A stretch of DNA of 39,423 nucleotides, taken from an uncultured Ureaplasma sp. Lineage in GTDB: Bacteria; Bacillota_I; Bacilli_A; Mycoplasmatales; Mycoplasmoidaceae. Where the stretch lies: NCBI GenBank assembly GCA_947039545.1, contig CAMQZA010000004.1, positions 1-39,423 on the forward strand, written 5' to 3'. Positions 20,910 to 31,437 of the stretch are shown here, one piece after another. Within the stretch, counting starts at the first letter, position 1. Each line of letters starts with the position of its first letter. Below the pieces are notes generated by a model, which had not been told where the DNA came from, did not search any database, and saw only the letters and a list, made by a program, of their open reading frames with translations. The translations under genes and the position numbers were made by a program.

Positions 20910-21518
20910 ATGTCTGTTATAAAATATAAAAGTTTAGTCATTAATGAAAAATCAAAAATTTTATTAAACAAATTAAAAAATACTGATGAGGAAGTTCTTG
21001 AATGAGAATTATTTTTAATATTAAAACCAATGGCTTATAAAACAGCTATTAATATATATCGAGATAAATATTTTAATATTCCACTTGATTATGAAGATTT
21101 TGAATCAACAATTTATATGTGTTATCAAAAAACATTGAGTGAATATAGATTAAATAAAATAGAACTTAATATTTTTCTTGTTTGTTTTTCAAAAAAAGTA
21201 ATTCAAAGTATAAATAGATATTGTAATAAGTTTTTAACAAACTCGCAGAAAACTTTAAACTATGTTGTTGATGATATTACCAATGGTAATTCTATTGAAT
21301 ATCAAAATGAAAAAAATGAAATTGATCAACTAAAGTTACAACTTGAAATTGAAAATTTATTAACTATCTGTAAAAAAGATGAGTGAAAAGATATTATCAT
21401 TTTAAGATTAAAAGGATATAAAGAACAAGAAATAGCAAAAATATTGAATTTGTCTATTAAAAAAATATCAAATGAATTCTTATCCATGAAAAAATTTTTA
21501 AAAGAAAATTATTTTTAA
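20910..21518 (+). CDS. sigH: Alternative sigma factor, SigH-like
   Basis: A 202-residue protein with two sigma-70 regions: region 2 (about 35-105; DYEDFESTIYMCYQKTLSEY resembles the SigH core-binding block, followed by a helix with KKVIQSINRYCNK) and region 4 with helix-turn-helix (about 160-200; IIILRLKGYKEQEIAKILNL). Order sigH-rpmG-secE-nusG is the same as in Bacillus, which supports orthology to SigH over a generic ECF factor. A related mycoplasma factor (MG428 of M. genitalium) controls recombination genes. ATG at 20910 follows AGAAAGGAG. A TGA at 21384 is Trp and is required to join region 4. Its target promoters are unknown. Confidence 0.8.
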
Positions 21519-21538
21519 TTTGTGTTATTATAGATAAT

Positions 21539-21562
21539 AAAGGTAACAAGTTACCTTTTTTT
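21539..21562 (+). terminator. Rho-independent terminator after sigH
   Basis: AAAGGTAAC (21539-21547) pairs with GTTACCTTT (21550-21558), then a T run to 21562. It separates sigH from the rpmG-secE-nusG genes, which then need read-through or an own promoter; a TAAAAT at 21582-21587 is a candidate -10. Confidence 0.8.
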
Positions 21563-21618
21563 ATTCTATTTTTTTTCAATTAAAATAGTTTTAATGACTA
21601 AGGTAGATAATAACTTAA

Positions 21619-21765
21619 ATGAACAAGAATGTTATATTGATATGCGAAGATTGTCTTTCTAGAAATTATAATTACAAACGTAATAATTTAGTTTCAAATA
21701 GATTAATTTTAAATAAATTTTGTCCGAATTGTAATAAAAAAACAGTTCATAAGGAGTCAAAATAA
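21619..21765 (+). CDS. rpmG: Ribosomal protein L33
   Basis: Small 50S subunit protein of 48 residues. It has both zinc-ribbon pairs, CEDC (9-12) and CPNC (35-38), and the family end KKTVHKESK; the ILICEDCLSRNY start is typical. It is the Cys-containing (C+) form. ATG at 21619 follows a weak AAGGT 14 bases upstream. Its stop is directly followed by the secE ATG with no gap; AAGGAG near the rpmG end is the secE ribosome site. Confidence 0.93.
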   Translation: MNKNVILICEDCLSRNYNYKRNNLVSNRLILNKFCPNCNKKTVHKESK

Positions 21766-22287
21766 ATGGCTGATAATAAAAAATCTAAACCAGATAAAAA
21801 AAATAAAACAAAAATTGAAAAAATAGATAAAAAATCTAAACCAGAAATTGAAAAAAAAGAAAAAAAAATTAAGGAAAAACCTGATAAAACTATAAAAAAA
21901 CATGAATTAAAAAAAATTAAACAAGTGCGAGCTGAAATGAGTAATTTAATTAAAAATTACAATGTTGAACTTAAGTTAAATAAAAAAAACAAAATCGATT
22001 TAACTGAAGAAGAAACCATTGAAAGAACACAAAAATTTGATTATGAATTGCAATTTTTACAAAAAGAATTAGATCATACAGAATTAGAATATATTAAGAA
22101 TTTTAATTCATTTTCTTTTAAAATAAAAAAATGGTTTTTTGGTATTGGTAAAGAATTCAAAAGAATTCATTGATTAAATGTTAATGGCACATTTTATAAT
22201 TTATTGATTGTTATTATTTTTATAGTAGTACTATCATTATTATTTTTTGGAATAGCATCACTAGCTCAATTACTAAATAGTTTATAG
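21766..22287 (+). CDS. secE: Preprotein translocase subunit SecE, with long charged N-terminus
   Basis: Small essential subunit of the SecYEG channel. The 173-residue protein is mostly Lys/Glu-rich and probably cytoplasmic for the first 125 residues, with a degenerate KKSKPDKKNK-like repeat (4-50). The SecE part is at the end: an amphipathic region around WFFGIGKEFKRIHW (about 124-137) and one membrane helix (about 147-168). Typical single-span SecE proteins are about 60-70 residues, so the extension is long. Identification rests on this C-terminal layout and on its place between rpmG and nusG. The helix is only reached by reading TGA (22171) as Trp. Confidence 0.88.
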
Positions 22288-22302
22288 AAATTAAGGAAAA
22301 AA

Positions 22303-23040
22303 ATGAAAAAGAAACCACAAATAAATGAATATCAATGATTTATTATAACTGTAATAAGTAGCAACGAAGATTCTATTGTTAAAAATTTAAAGAGTAAAAT
22401 AGAAGCTTTTAAATTATCAGAACTAGTTCAAGATATCAAAATTATAAAAGATAGAAAAGTTGAAATTTTAGAAGAATATACTGAAGATACTCTGCCTTCT
22501 AATTATGGTAGAAATCTTAAAAATATTGTTTGAGAAGGGCCTATTCTTGATAAGAATGGTCACAAAAAATTTAGAAAAATCAAAGATTTTGAAGAAAATA
22601 GATTTCCAGGTTATATTTTCATAAAAATGTTAATGACAAAAGAAGCTTGATTTGTTATTAGAAATACAACTCAAATAATGGGTATTTTAGGTTCATCTGG
22701 TAAAAACACACCTCCAACACCTGTATCAGAAGATGAAATCGAAGCTATTTTAAATATTAAAACTGATTCAGAAGGAGTTATTGTTAATCAGGATGATGGT
22801 TCACAGAATAAAATTATTTCAACTGAAGATAGTGTTATTTTTGAAAAAATACATATTAAATCACCATTTTTAGTTGATCAAATTGTTTATATTAAGCAAG
22901 GTAATTTCAAGGATGAACAAGCCAAAGTAATTTCATTTAATGAAACAACAGGTAAAGCATTAATTTCATATGATTTTTGAGGTATACAACAAGAAGTTGA
23001 ATTTGATTTTGATGACTTAACATTAGAAGAACCTATTTAA
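22303..23040 (+). CDS. nusG: Transcription antitermination factor NusG
   Basis: Binds RNA polymerase and modulates pausing and termination. The 245-residue protein has the NGN domain: YQWFIITVISSNEDSI (about 10-25), an insertion, then RFPGYIFIKM (about 101-110) and WFVIRNTTQIMGILG (about 117-131). The C-terminal KOW domain has PFLVDQIVYIKQGNFKDEQA (about 188-207). It is longer than the roughly 180-residue norm, from a loop in the NGN domain (about 55-95) and a linker before KOW. ATG at 22303 follows AAGGAAA. Last gene of the sigH-rpmG-secE-nusG group. Confidence 0.96.
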
Positions 23041-23062
23041 TAAATAAAATATAATTTTTGAA

Positions 23063-25858
23063 TTAAAGACAAATATCTTCTTCAGTTAACTTTGTTAATC
23101 TAGTTTCAAATCTATTTCTTCATTTTTTAATTAAAAATATCATTAATATAATTATTCCGATTATTAAAATAGGTCCAACTATTGCAAAAATATTACCATA
23201 ATTCAAATTGATAGAATAATTAGAAACATCTTTTTCATTATATTTACTAACTTCAGTATTAATATAGCTCATCTCATTTATTTTTAAATCAATTAAATGA
23301 GAATCATTTTGAATTGCTAATTCACCATTTGTTGCTAATTGTTTTATGGGTATAAAAACTTTAATAATATTTTTTAATTCTAAATCAGTTTTATCAAAAA
23401 TAGTTACATAATTATTTTTTTCAACAATATCAAAATATTTAAAAAAATTTTCATTTGGTTTGATTATTTTTTCTTTAATATTATTTTTATTAATAATTAT
23501 AGTTTCACTAACCAATTCAATATTATAAAAATGAGCATAATATAATTGAATATATTTTCAAATAGGTGTTTTAAAAAGATACTTGAAAAATGTGTTATAT
23601 CTATTAAAATCATTTAATCCGTATTTAAAATCAATTGGCATATATAAGTTTTCATTACTAAATTTAACTTCAATTTTTAAATCTTTAGCAAGATAATTAA
23701 TATTATTAAATTCTTCTTCTGATAATTTTTTATAGTCAATATTATAAACATCCTTTTTATATTCTTTTTGATAAAGAAAATAATCTTCAATAATTTTATT
23801 ATTATTTAAAACTCAATTTTTTTGATCTTTTAAATAACTTATAAATTTTTCAGTTTGTTGAAATATTTCTTCATTATTAATTGAATTTATAATAAATTCT
23901 TTAACAATATTATTTTTGCATTTAATTAAAAAATATCCACTATCATCTCAATTACCGTCAATTGATCTGTCTTTAGGTTCAAGTTCTATTATATTTAATG
24001 AATTAACATTTGTTTTTTCAAAAAATTTATTTTTAAAATTTTGAGTAAAATCGCCATTAGTTCCATCAGAAAATATTCATTTATTAGTTTTAGCAATTAA
24101 ATAAAATTCACCATTTTGATTTTCAGGTATAAAATAAGGATATTGTTCGATATTCATATTAAAAGATTGAAAAGCTTCATATGTATTTCTATTATCAAAG
24201 TAGTTTAAAATATTTTTTGAATTTGAAATATCATATATTTCATTAAAAAGGATTCTTTTATCTGGCAAAATAAAATTACTATTCAATAAATTTTTTATAA
24301 GGTTCTTTTTATTCGGAATAAATTCCCCATAAGGATATCCATTACCTATATTTTCACCAGTTCCAAGAACTTCAGAAATATATGAATCTGAATCTATTTG
24401 AATTCCAAAGTTATTAATATTTAAAACATCAACATTATCAAAATTATTAGCACCTTCTCTAATCATTAATGATGTTTTTCTTTTCAATTCATTACTAATG
24501 TCTGAATTTTCAATAATATATGAATTATTAAAATATCCTGTTTTATTATGATCACCAATATATTTAAATTCAACATTTTCAATACTAATATTTAATAAAT
24601 TATTATCCTTATTTATCAACAGTAAATCATTTCAAATTTTAATAAAAGAGCTACCATCTCATATATTATATTTGATAAGTTTATTATTGATATTAAGTGT
24701 TAAATTAATTTGATTTTGTTTAAAAATAGCAAGAGCTATTTTATAAACCATATCAATATCAAAAATATTTAATTTTCTATCTATTGATACTAATTTATTT
24801 TTATAAATATTTTCAATTAATTTATTATATTCATTTTCATAATTACCAGTTGTTGGAATAAGTTTTGAATTATTTATATCAATTAAAGCATTATATCTTG
24901 TTCAAGCTTCATCAGCAGATATAAATTTTCAATTTTCAAAATCATTTTTAAGACTAAGAATACTTTCTTTCTTAACAATTTGATTTAATCATTTATCATT
25001 TTCTCCAGTATTAGTAATAATAAAATTATCGATTTTTCTTACGACTTGATAGACTTTACTAATTTCTCTTGCTATATGTAAAAAATTATTAAATCTAATC
25101 AAATTATCCATTTGGTTATAAGTATCTTTATTTCAAACCTCTCCATTGTTATCAAAAGGAACTTCATTTAATTGAAAAAAGGTATTAAAGAAATTTTTAT
25201 TTGTTATTTCGCTAAATTCTATTTTTTTATTCAAATTCTCATGGACATAACTCGGGGTTTGATAATATCTAATTGTATAAGCAAAATAATTATGTGCTGG
25301 ATAAACTGGATAATTTTGAGGTTTATATACATTTTCATCATTCAATACAAAATCATTATAATAACTATTTCCATATCAATTATTTTTAATATTAGCTAAA
25401 TATTTACCTTTTTTTCCTCCAATTCCAATACCAATAAGTTTATCATTTCATTTCGCTCCATTTGGATCAGCTCAATAAGGGTCTGGATCAGTAAAAAGTT
25501 GACTAACAGGCTTGTTTCAAACATTAAAATTAATATTCTTAGAATTTTTATCAAAAGTAGGTATGCTAATATCTTTATATTTATAATCTTGATATCAAAT
25601 TTTATGATTTACTCTAATACTTGAAAATATTCATAATTCCTTTATAGTTCTTACTGATAATTTAATATTTGTTTCAATTTTATTATCTTTAATTCAATAA
25701 TTAGAATTAATATCATTAATAATATTAATATCATTTGTCAAATTACTTTTTATTTCTTTTTCATTAATATTAATACCAGTACAATTTATAAAATTAGTAC
25801 TCAATATACTTGTTAAAAATAAAGGTAAGAATCCTCAAATAAATTTTGTTTTTTTCAT
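23063..25858 (-). CDS. Large predicted surface protein, signal peptide plus C-terminal membrane anchor
   Basis: A 931-residue protein I do not recognise. It starts MKKTKFIWGFLPLFLTSIL, a signal-type hydrophobic stretch, followed by FINC (24-27), which resembles a lipobox but has Asn where Ala, Gly or Ser is usual at -1. The body is rich in Asn, Lys, Tyr and Trp; many Trp are TGA. One membrane helix (NIFAIVGPILIIGIIILMIF, near residue 890) and a short basic then acidic tail ending EEDICL close the protein. So most of it is probably outside the cell, anchored at both ends or at the C-terminus. Intact over its whole length (no TAA/TAG). ATG at 25858 has AGGTGA. Adhesin, protease inhibitor or immune target are all open. 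Confidence 0.75.
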
Positions 25859-25866
25859 ATTATTCA

Positions 25867-25919
25867 CCTGTATTTTATAAATAGGCAAAAATAAATCAAA
25901 AGACCTAATTTTTTTTTTT
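25867..25919 (-). promoter_or_regulatory. Promoter of the surface protein gene with A11 tract
   Basis: Minus strand: TTGATT (-35), 16-base spacer, TAAAAT (-10), then AGGTGA and ATG at 25858. A run of 11 A (T11 on the plus strand, 25909-25919) ends 9 bases upstream of the -35. A near-palindrome CCTGTATTTTATAAATAGG (25867-25885) covers the -10. The tract is a candidate for slipped-strand length change. Confidence 0.5.
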
Positions 25920-25935
25920 AAAGTAATATTAAGAT

Positions 25936-26361
25936 ATGAAAATAAAATTTAAAAAAATTAATGAAAATATTATTGGAATTTCCGAGCCAGCTATAGTAGG
26001 TGATGTTGGTTATGATTTTTATACATCTGAAGAAAAAGTTTTAAAAGCAAAATCATCAAATGTTTTTTCAACAGGAGTTATGATTGAATTACCTGAGAAC
26101 TATTGAATGAATATAGCACCTAAATCAGGGTTAGCTACTAAACATGAAATTAATGTTCACGCAGGTGTTATTGATAATGGTTATCGTGGTGAAATAAAAA
26201 TTATGTTATATAATCACTCTGATAAAGATTATTTTTTCAATAAAAATGAAAAAATAGCTCAAGGAATAATTAGAAAATCATATGTTTTTGAACTTGAAGA
26301 ATCAGATGAATTATCTACTACTATAAGAGATAAAGACGGATTCGGTTCAACAGGTAAATAA
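25936..26361 (+). CDS. dut: dUTP diphosphatase
   Basis: Hydrolyses dUTP to dUMP, keeping uracil out of DNA. The 141-residue length and five family motifs fit the trimeric enzyme: GDVGYDFY (about 21-28), APKSGLA (about 60-66), GVIDNGYRGEI (about 75-85), KIAQGII (about 106-112) and RDKDGFGSTGK at the C-terminus (131-141). A TAATAT box (25924-25929) lies 6 bases before ATG at 25936, so the message may be leaderless. It is divergent from the surface protein and overlaps the next gene by 1 base (TAATG). Confidence 0.96.
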
Positions 26362-27293
26362 TGAAATATACAATCCTTATTCCATGTTATAATGCTGAAA
26401 AATATATAGATAGATGTTTAAATTCACTTATCAATCAAGATCATAAAGATCTTGAAATTATTGTTTTAAATGATGGTTCAACTGATAGTTCATTAAATAT
26501 ATTAAATTCATATAAAGAAAAAGATAGAAGAATCAAAATTATCTCAAGAGAAAACAAAGGATTATCAGTTACTCGTAATGATTTAATTAGAGAAGTTAAT
26601 ACTGATTATTTTTATTTTATAGATGCTGATGATTGAATTTCATTGGATACATTTTCTACTTTTAATTTAAAACTAAAAAATACTGATTTTATCCCAGATA
26701 TGATTATTAATTCTGCTTTTATTAATAAAAATAATATCTCTAAACCTTTTTATATAACTAATAAAATAGATGAAAATACAACAAATGAATCTTATTTAAT
26801 TAACAACACTCCTTATGCTTGAAATATTTTGATAAGAAAAGAGTATTTATTAAAAAATAATTTCTCTTTCTATCAGGAGTATAATTATTTTGAAGATGCT
26901 GGTTCTATTAGTTTTTGGATTTATAATACAAAAAATATTATTTTTTTAAACAAACCTAATTATCATTATTTCGTTGATAAAGAATCATTAAGTAGAGCTA
27001 ATATCTCTTTTGAAAAAATATCAGCAGGAATTTCACAATTAGAAAATTTTTATTATCATATTAACTCTAGAAACATTTCAATAAGAAATAATAAATGCAT
27101 TAATGATCAATTAGCTTTTTATCATTCAGTAATGTTTTCACATATTCAATTTCAAATGAAAAGAAAAAGAAGTGAAAAAATACTTTTAAAATCAAGGCTT
27201 AAAAATTTAGAAAAAAGTAATACACATTTAAAATTACCTAAAAGATATTGAAAATTTTGATATTTCTTTTTATACAGAATATTTGGATATTAA
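26361..27293 (+). CDS. Glycosyltransferase family 2
   Basis: A 310-residue GT-A fold inverting glycosyltransferase. N-terminal signature ILIPCYNAEKYIDRCLNSL (5-23), nucleotide-binding NDGSTDSS (about 37-44) and the metal-binding DADDW (about 88-92, W = TGA). The C-terminal half has the NNTPYAWN segment and EDAGS (about 176-180), the latter matching the conserved acidic position seen in GT2 enzymes. No large membrane domain. ATG overlaps the dut stop by one base, so translation is coupled. It may add sugars to glycolipid or capsule; acceptor unknown. It is followed 2 bases later by the alpha/beta hydrolase. Confidence 0.92.
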
Positions 27294-27294
27294 A

Positions 27295-28092
27295 ATGAAA
27301 CAATTTATAGAAAATAAATTTGCTTATACTTTTAATAAAGCAAATAAAGAAAATGCACAAGTAATTCTTTTTATTCATGGATTTGCTACTAATAGTGATT
27401 ATCATGATTTAGCAATACCTTATTTAAGTGAATATGATTATTATGCTATTGAATTACCAGGACATAATATTGCTCCAAAGCAAACAAATGAAAAAAATAC
27501 GTTTGCAAGATTTATTGATTATATTATTGAATTTATTGAATATAAAGATTTTAATAATTTTATTTTAATTGGTCATTCAATGGGTGGTGGACTTGCTACT
27601 TGTGTAAGTACAAGAGTAGCTGAAAGAATTTCTAAATCAATTTTTATAACGCCTTTTAATACTCAAATAACATTGAATTCAATTAATATTTTTAAATTTT
27701 TCCCAAATAATTTAGATCAAGCATTTAAACATCAATCACTTATTTATAAATATCCGAGAGATTTTTTTCCAACAAATGATTGTGATAAATTAAAATCAAT
27801 TTTAAAATACCAATTAGACAACAGAAAAGAATTTAGAAAACTATCATGAAATTTGATGTCAATTAGTACACTTAATTTAGTAAATAATGCATTAAAACAC
27901 TTAACAGATAAATCATTTTTAATAACTGGTGAAAATGATAAAATAATTAATTCTAAGGCAACATTAAGACTTTATAAAAAATACATACCAGCAATTAATT
28001 GCTATGAAATCAAAGATGCTTCTCATTTACCATTTATTGAAAAAACAAATGAATATATTAATATTATTAAAACAATTATAGCAGGTAATTAA
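27295..28092 (+). CDS. Alpha/beta hydrolase (esterase/lipase-like), copy 2
   Basis: A 265-residue serine hydrolase, paralogous to the gene at 15264-16121. Triad candidates: Ser in GHSMGGG (about 94-100), Asp in TGENDKI (about 215-221) and His in ASHLPFIE (about 241-248). Oxyanion loop FIHGFATNSDYH (about 26-37). The cap region differs most between the two copies. A TGA at 27847 is Trp. The ATG at 27295 is preferred over an in-frame TTG 12 bases upstream. It lies 2 bases behind the glycosyltransferase gene and 18 before parA. Confidence 0.88.
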
Positions 28093-28110
28093 TATGTTAA
28101 AATTAAGGTT

Positions 28111-28872
28111 ATGAAAAATAAAATAATTACATTTCTTTCTCTTAAAGGCGGTGTTGGCAAAACAACATCAGTTGCTAATATATCGGCAGCACTAGCTAAG
28201 AATGGTAAAAAAATACTAATAATAGATATGGATCCAATCGGAAATTTAACAAGTAATCTTTGTTCTCAATCAACATCTTTATATATTCATCATATTCTTA
28301 AAAAAAAAGCATCAATTAAAAGTGCAAAAATTAGTATATCAAATAATATAGATTTAATTCCTTCATCAATTGATTTAAGTTTTTATATTATGGAATCTGA
28401 TTTCGAAGAAAATTTAAAAAATTTTAAAGAAGCATTAGAAAAAATTGAAAAAAATTATGATTATATATTAATTGATACTTCGCCATCATGAGGATATTTA
28501 AACCAACTAATTTTAACAGTAAGTAATAAAGTTATTATTCCTGTTAAATGTGACTATTTTTCATTTGAATCAATTTCATCAATTCTTAGAACTATTAGAA
28601 TTGTTCAAAAAAAATATAATAAAGATTTAAATATTGCTGGAATTATCATTAATATGTTTGATAAAAGGTTAACTAACCATGCTGAATCATTATTTCAAAT
28701 TTCATCAATTTTTAAAGATTCTATTTATAATACTATTATTCCCCAAGATATTACAATAGCAAAACTTCAATCTAAGAAAAAAACTATTGTTGATAGTGAA
28801 CCATGAAAACCAGCAGGAATTGCATACTTTGAATTAGCTAATGAAATAATTAGCAAGTTTTTAGAGAAATAA
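28111..28872 (+). CDS. ParA/Soj-type ATPase
   Basis: P-loop ATPase of the ParA/MinD group; chromosomal forms help segregate replication origins by ATP-dependent DNA binding. The 253-residue protein has the deviant Walker A LKGGVGKTTSVANISAALAK (about 11-30) with its signature Lys, IDMDPIGN (about 38-45; usually DPQGN, here Ile for Gln), and IDTSPSW (about 122-128, W = TGA). No ParB or centromere-like repeats are visible in the window, which is unusual for a segregation pair; MinD-like or an orphan role are alternatives. ATG at 28111 follows AAGG at a short distance. Confidence 0.9.
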
Positions 28873-28878
28873 GGAAAA

Positions 28879-30126
28879 ATGAAAAATTTTTTACAAGATT
28901 TAAAATCTAGAGAAATTATTAATAATATAACCAATGAAGAAAAAGTAATCAAAGCTTTTGAAGAAGGCAAAGGGATATATGTAGGGTTTGATCCTAGTGC
29001 TGAATCTTTACATTTAGGTAATTATACAATGATTATGTTTTTGAAAAGATTATCAAGAAATAATATTAAAACTTATGCTTTAGTTGGTGGTGCTACTGGA
29101 ATGATTGGCGATCCTTCTGGAAAGTCTAATGAAAGAAATTTATTAGATGAAAAAAAAGTTGAAATTAATAAGCAATTTATTAAAGAACAATTAGAGAAAT
29201 TTTCAGAATCTAAAAGTTTAGATAATTATGATCACTTTAAAGATATGAATTTTTTAACTTTTTTAAGAACAGCTGGTAAATTAATAAATGTTAATTATAT
29301 GCTTGAAAAAGAATCAATAAATACAAGACTTGAAACAGGCATATCATTTACAGAGTTTTCTTATACTTTAATACAAGGTTATGATTTCTTGCATTTATAT
29401 GAAACTAAAGACATTTATCTTCAAGCTGGTGGAAGCGACCAATGAGGAAATATTACAACTGGTATTGAAATGATTAGAAAAAATTCTAATTCAGAAACAT
29501 ATGCAGCAGGAATAACATTAAATTTATTATTAAAATCAGATGGAAAGAAATTTGGTAAATCTGAAAAAGGCGCAATTTTCTTAAATGAGAAACTTACTTC
29601 TCCTTATGAAATGTATCAATTTTTAATTAATCAAAATGATACTGATGTTATTAAATTATTAAATTTTTTAACATTAATTCCAACAGATGAAATTAAAGAG
29701 ATTAAAGAAAAATCACTAGCAAATCCAAAAGAAAGAATTGCACAAAAAATTCTCGCTGAAGATATTGTTGTTAATGTTCATGGAAAAGAAAAATACAATC
29801 AATCACTTAAAATTTCTGATGTATTATTTTCAGGAAATATCATTGATTTAACAGCTGATGAAATTAAAATGATTTTTAATACAATTCCTTCAATTGAATT
29901 AATTAATAAAGACTTTAATTTAAAAGAAGTTTTAACATTATTAGAATTTTCAACTTCTAATAAAACAGCAAGAGAACTAATAAATAATAGTTCTATTGAA
30001 GTAAATGGACATAAAATAAATGATGAAAATATGATTATTAATAATCAACATACAATTTTAACTAATTACACAATTTTTAAAAAAGGTAAAAAAAATTACA
30101 AATTAATAAAATGAATTATTGAATAA
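28879..30126 (+). CDS. tyrS: Tyrosyl-tRNA synthetase
   Basis: Charges tRNA-Tyr. The 415-residue class I synthetase has YVGFDPSAESLHLGNYTMI (about 34-52; HLGN is the HIGH-type motif), GGATGMIGDPSGKS (about 73-86), QAGGSDQWGN (about 182-191) and the KMSKS-type FGKSEKG (about 223-229). The C-terminal S4-like domain (about 345-410) ends KKGKKNYKLIKWIIE. TGA at 29443 and 30112 are Trp. ATG at 28879 has AAGGAAA, overlapping the parA stop region. Confidence 0.97.
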
Positions 30127-30155
30127 TTTATTAAAAACAGGATAGGATTTATAAA

Positions 30156-31289
30156 ATGGAATATAGAAAATTATTAACAAGTGAAAGTGTTGGAAAAGGA
30201 CACTCTGATAAAATTTGTGATCAAATTTCTGATCATATACTTGATGAATGTTTAAAAACAGATGAAAATGCAAAAGTTGCATGTGAAGTTTTAGCGTCAA
30301 ATAGATTAATTGTCATTGCTGGCGAAATTACAACCAATACTTATATTGATGTTGTTAAAAAAGCATGAGAAATTATTATGCCACTTGGATATAATGAAAA
30401 TGATTTTACAATTATCTCAAATGTTAATAACCAATCTACAGATATTTCTCAATCAGTTTTTAAAAAGTCTGGAGAAATTGGTGCTGGTGATCAAGGTATG
30501 ACTTATGGGTTCGCTACTAATGAAAATAATCACTATATGCCAACAACAATTCTTTTAGCACATAGATTATTAGAAAGAGCAGAAAAATTAAGAGTAAGCA
30601 AAGAATTTAAATGAGCAAAAGCTGATATGAAATCACAAGTTACAATTGATTACACTGATGAAAAGAATTTTAAGATTTTTAATGTTCTTTTATCTATTCA
30701 ACATGATGAAAAGTATTCTGCTAAAGAATTTGAAACATATATTATTGAAAATATCATTGACCCTATTATTCAAGATTATGAGAGATGTGATGACTTCAAA
30801 TACATTATTAATCCATCTGGAAAATTCATAATTGGCGGTCCTATTGGTGATACTGGTTTAACAGGTAGAAAAATAATTGTTGATACATATGGAGGAGTAT
30901 CTAGACATGGTGGCGGCGCTTTTAGTGGTAAAGATGCTACAAAAGTAGATAGAACAGGCGCATATATGGCTAGATATGTTGCAAAAAATATTGTAGCAGC
31001 TGGTTTAGCTGATAAATGTGAAATTCAATTATCATTTGGAATAGGTAAAACAAAACCTATTTCAATTTATTTAGAAACATTTAATACAAATCATATTCCT
31101 AATGAAAAAATTTATGAAGCTATTACTAATGAATTTGATTTTACAATTATTGCTATGATTAAAAAGCTGAATTTAAGATCTCCAATTTTCTCTGATTTAT
31201 CAGTTTACGGCCATTTTGGTAGAGATAGTGAAAAATTTCATTGAGAGAAAATAGATAAATTAACTAATCTTCAAAAGTATTTAAATTAA
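30156..31289 (+). CDS. metK: S-adenosylmethionine synthetase
   Basis: Makes SAM from methionine and ATP, the donor for the rRNA and tRNA methylases and radical-SAM enzymes seen here. The 377-residue protein has [18 protein letters not shown] (about 9-26; the normal EGHPDK reads KGHSDK but the His, Asp and Lys ligands stay), [15 protein letters not shown] (about 109-123), [15 protein letters not shown] (about 227-241) and [19 protein letters not shown] (about 249-267). TGA at 30366, 30612 and 31242 are Trp. AGGAT precedes ATG at 30156. Confidence 0.97.
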
Positions 31290-31375
31290 TTTTTTAATAT
31301 ATATGAGAGTATAAAAAAAACCTAAGAAATACCTTGAATTTAATTATATTTATCATGAAAAAATGAAACAAATTC

Positions 31376-31413
31376 AAATATTAATATATTTTTTAGAAAT
31401 CTTATTAATATTT
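31376..31413. repeat. 11-bp inverted repeat between metK and the next gene
   Basis: AAATATTAATA (31376-31386) and its exact reverse complement (31403-31413) flank a 16-base loop. It lies upstream of the -10 (TAAAAT, 31426-31431) of the next gene. It could be a metK terminator or an operator; there is no T run after it, so a terminator is less likely. The rest of 31290-31437 holds nothing else I can call. Confidence 0.35.
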
Positions 31414-31437
31414 ATTTGAAAATGATAAAATAAAAAT

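Noticed and set aside
28094-28126. ATG with a short frame overlapping the parA start
   Set aside because: It ends after ten codons in another frame; the parA start at 28111 begins the conserved protein directly.
31363-31428. Short reading frame encoding a 21-residue hydrophobic peptide (MKQIQILIYFLEILLIFIWKW)
   Set aside because: It overlaps an inverted repeat and a -10 box, has no Shine-Dalgarno, and AT-rich DNA gives such hydrophobic frames by chance.
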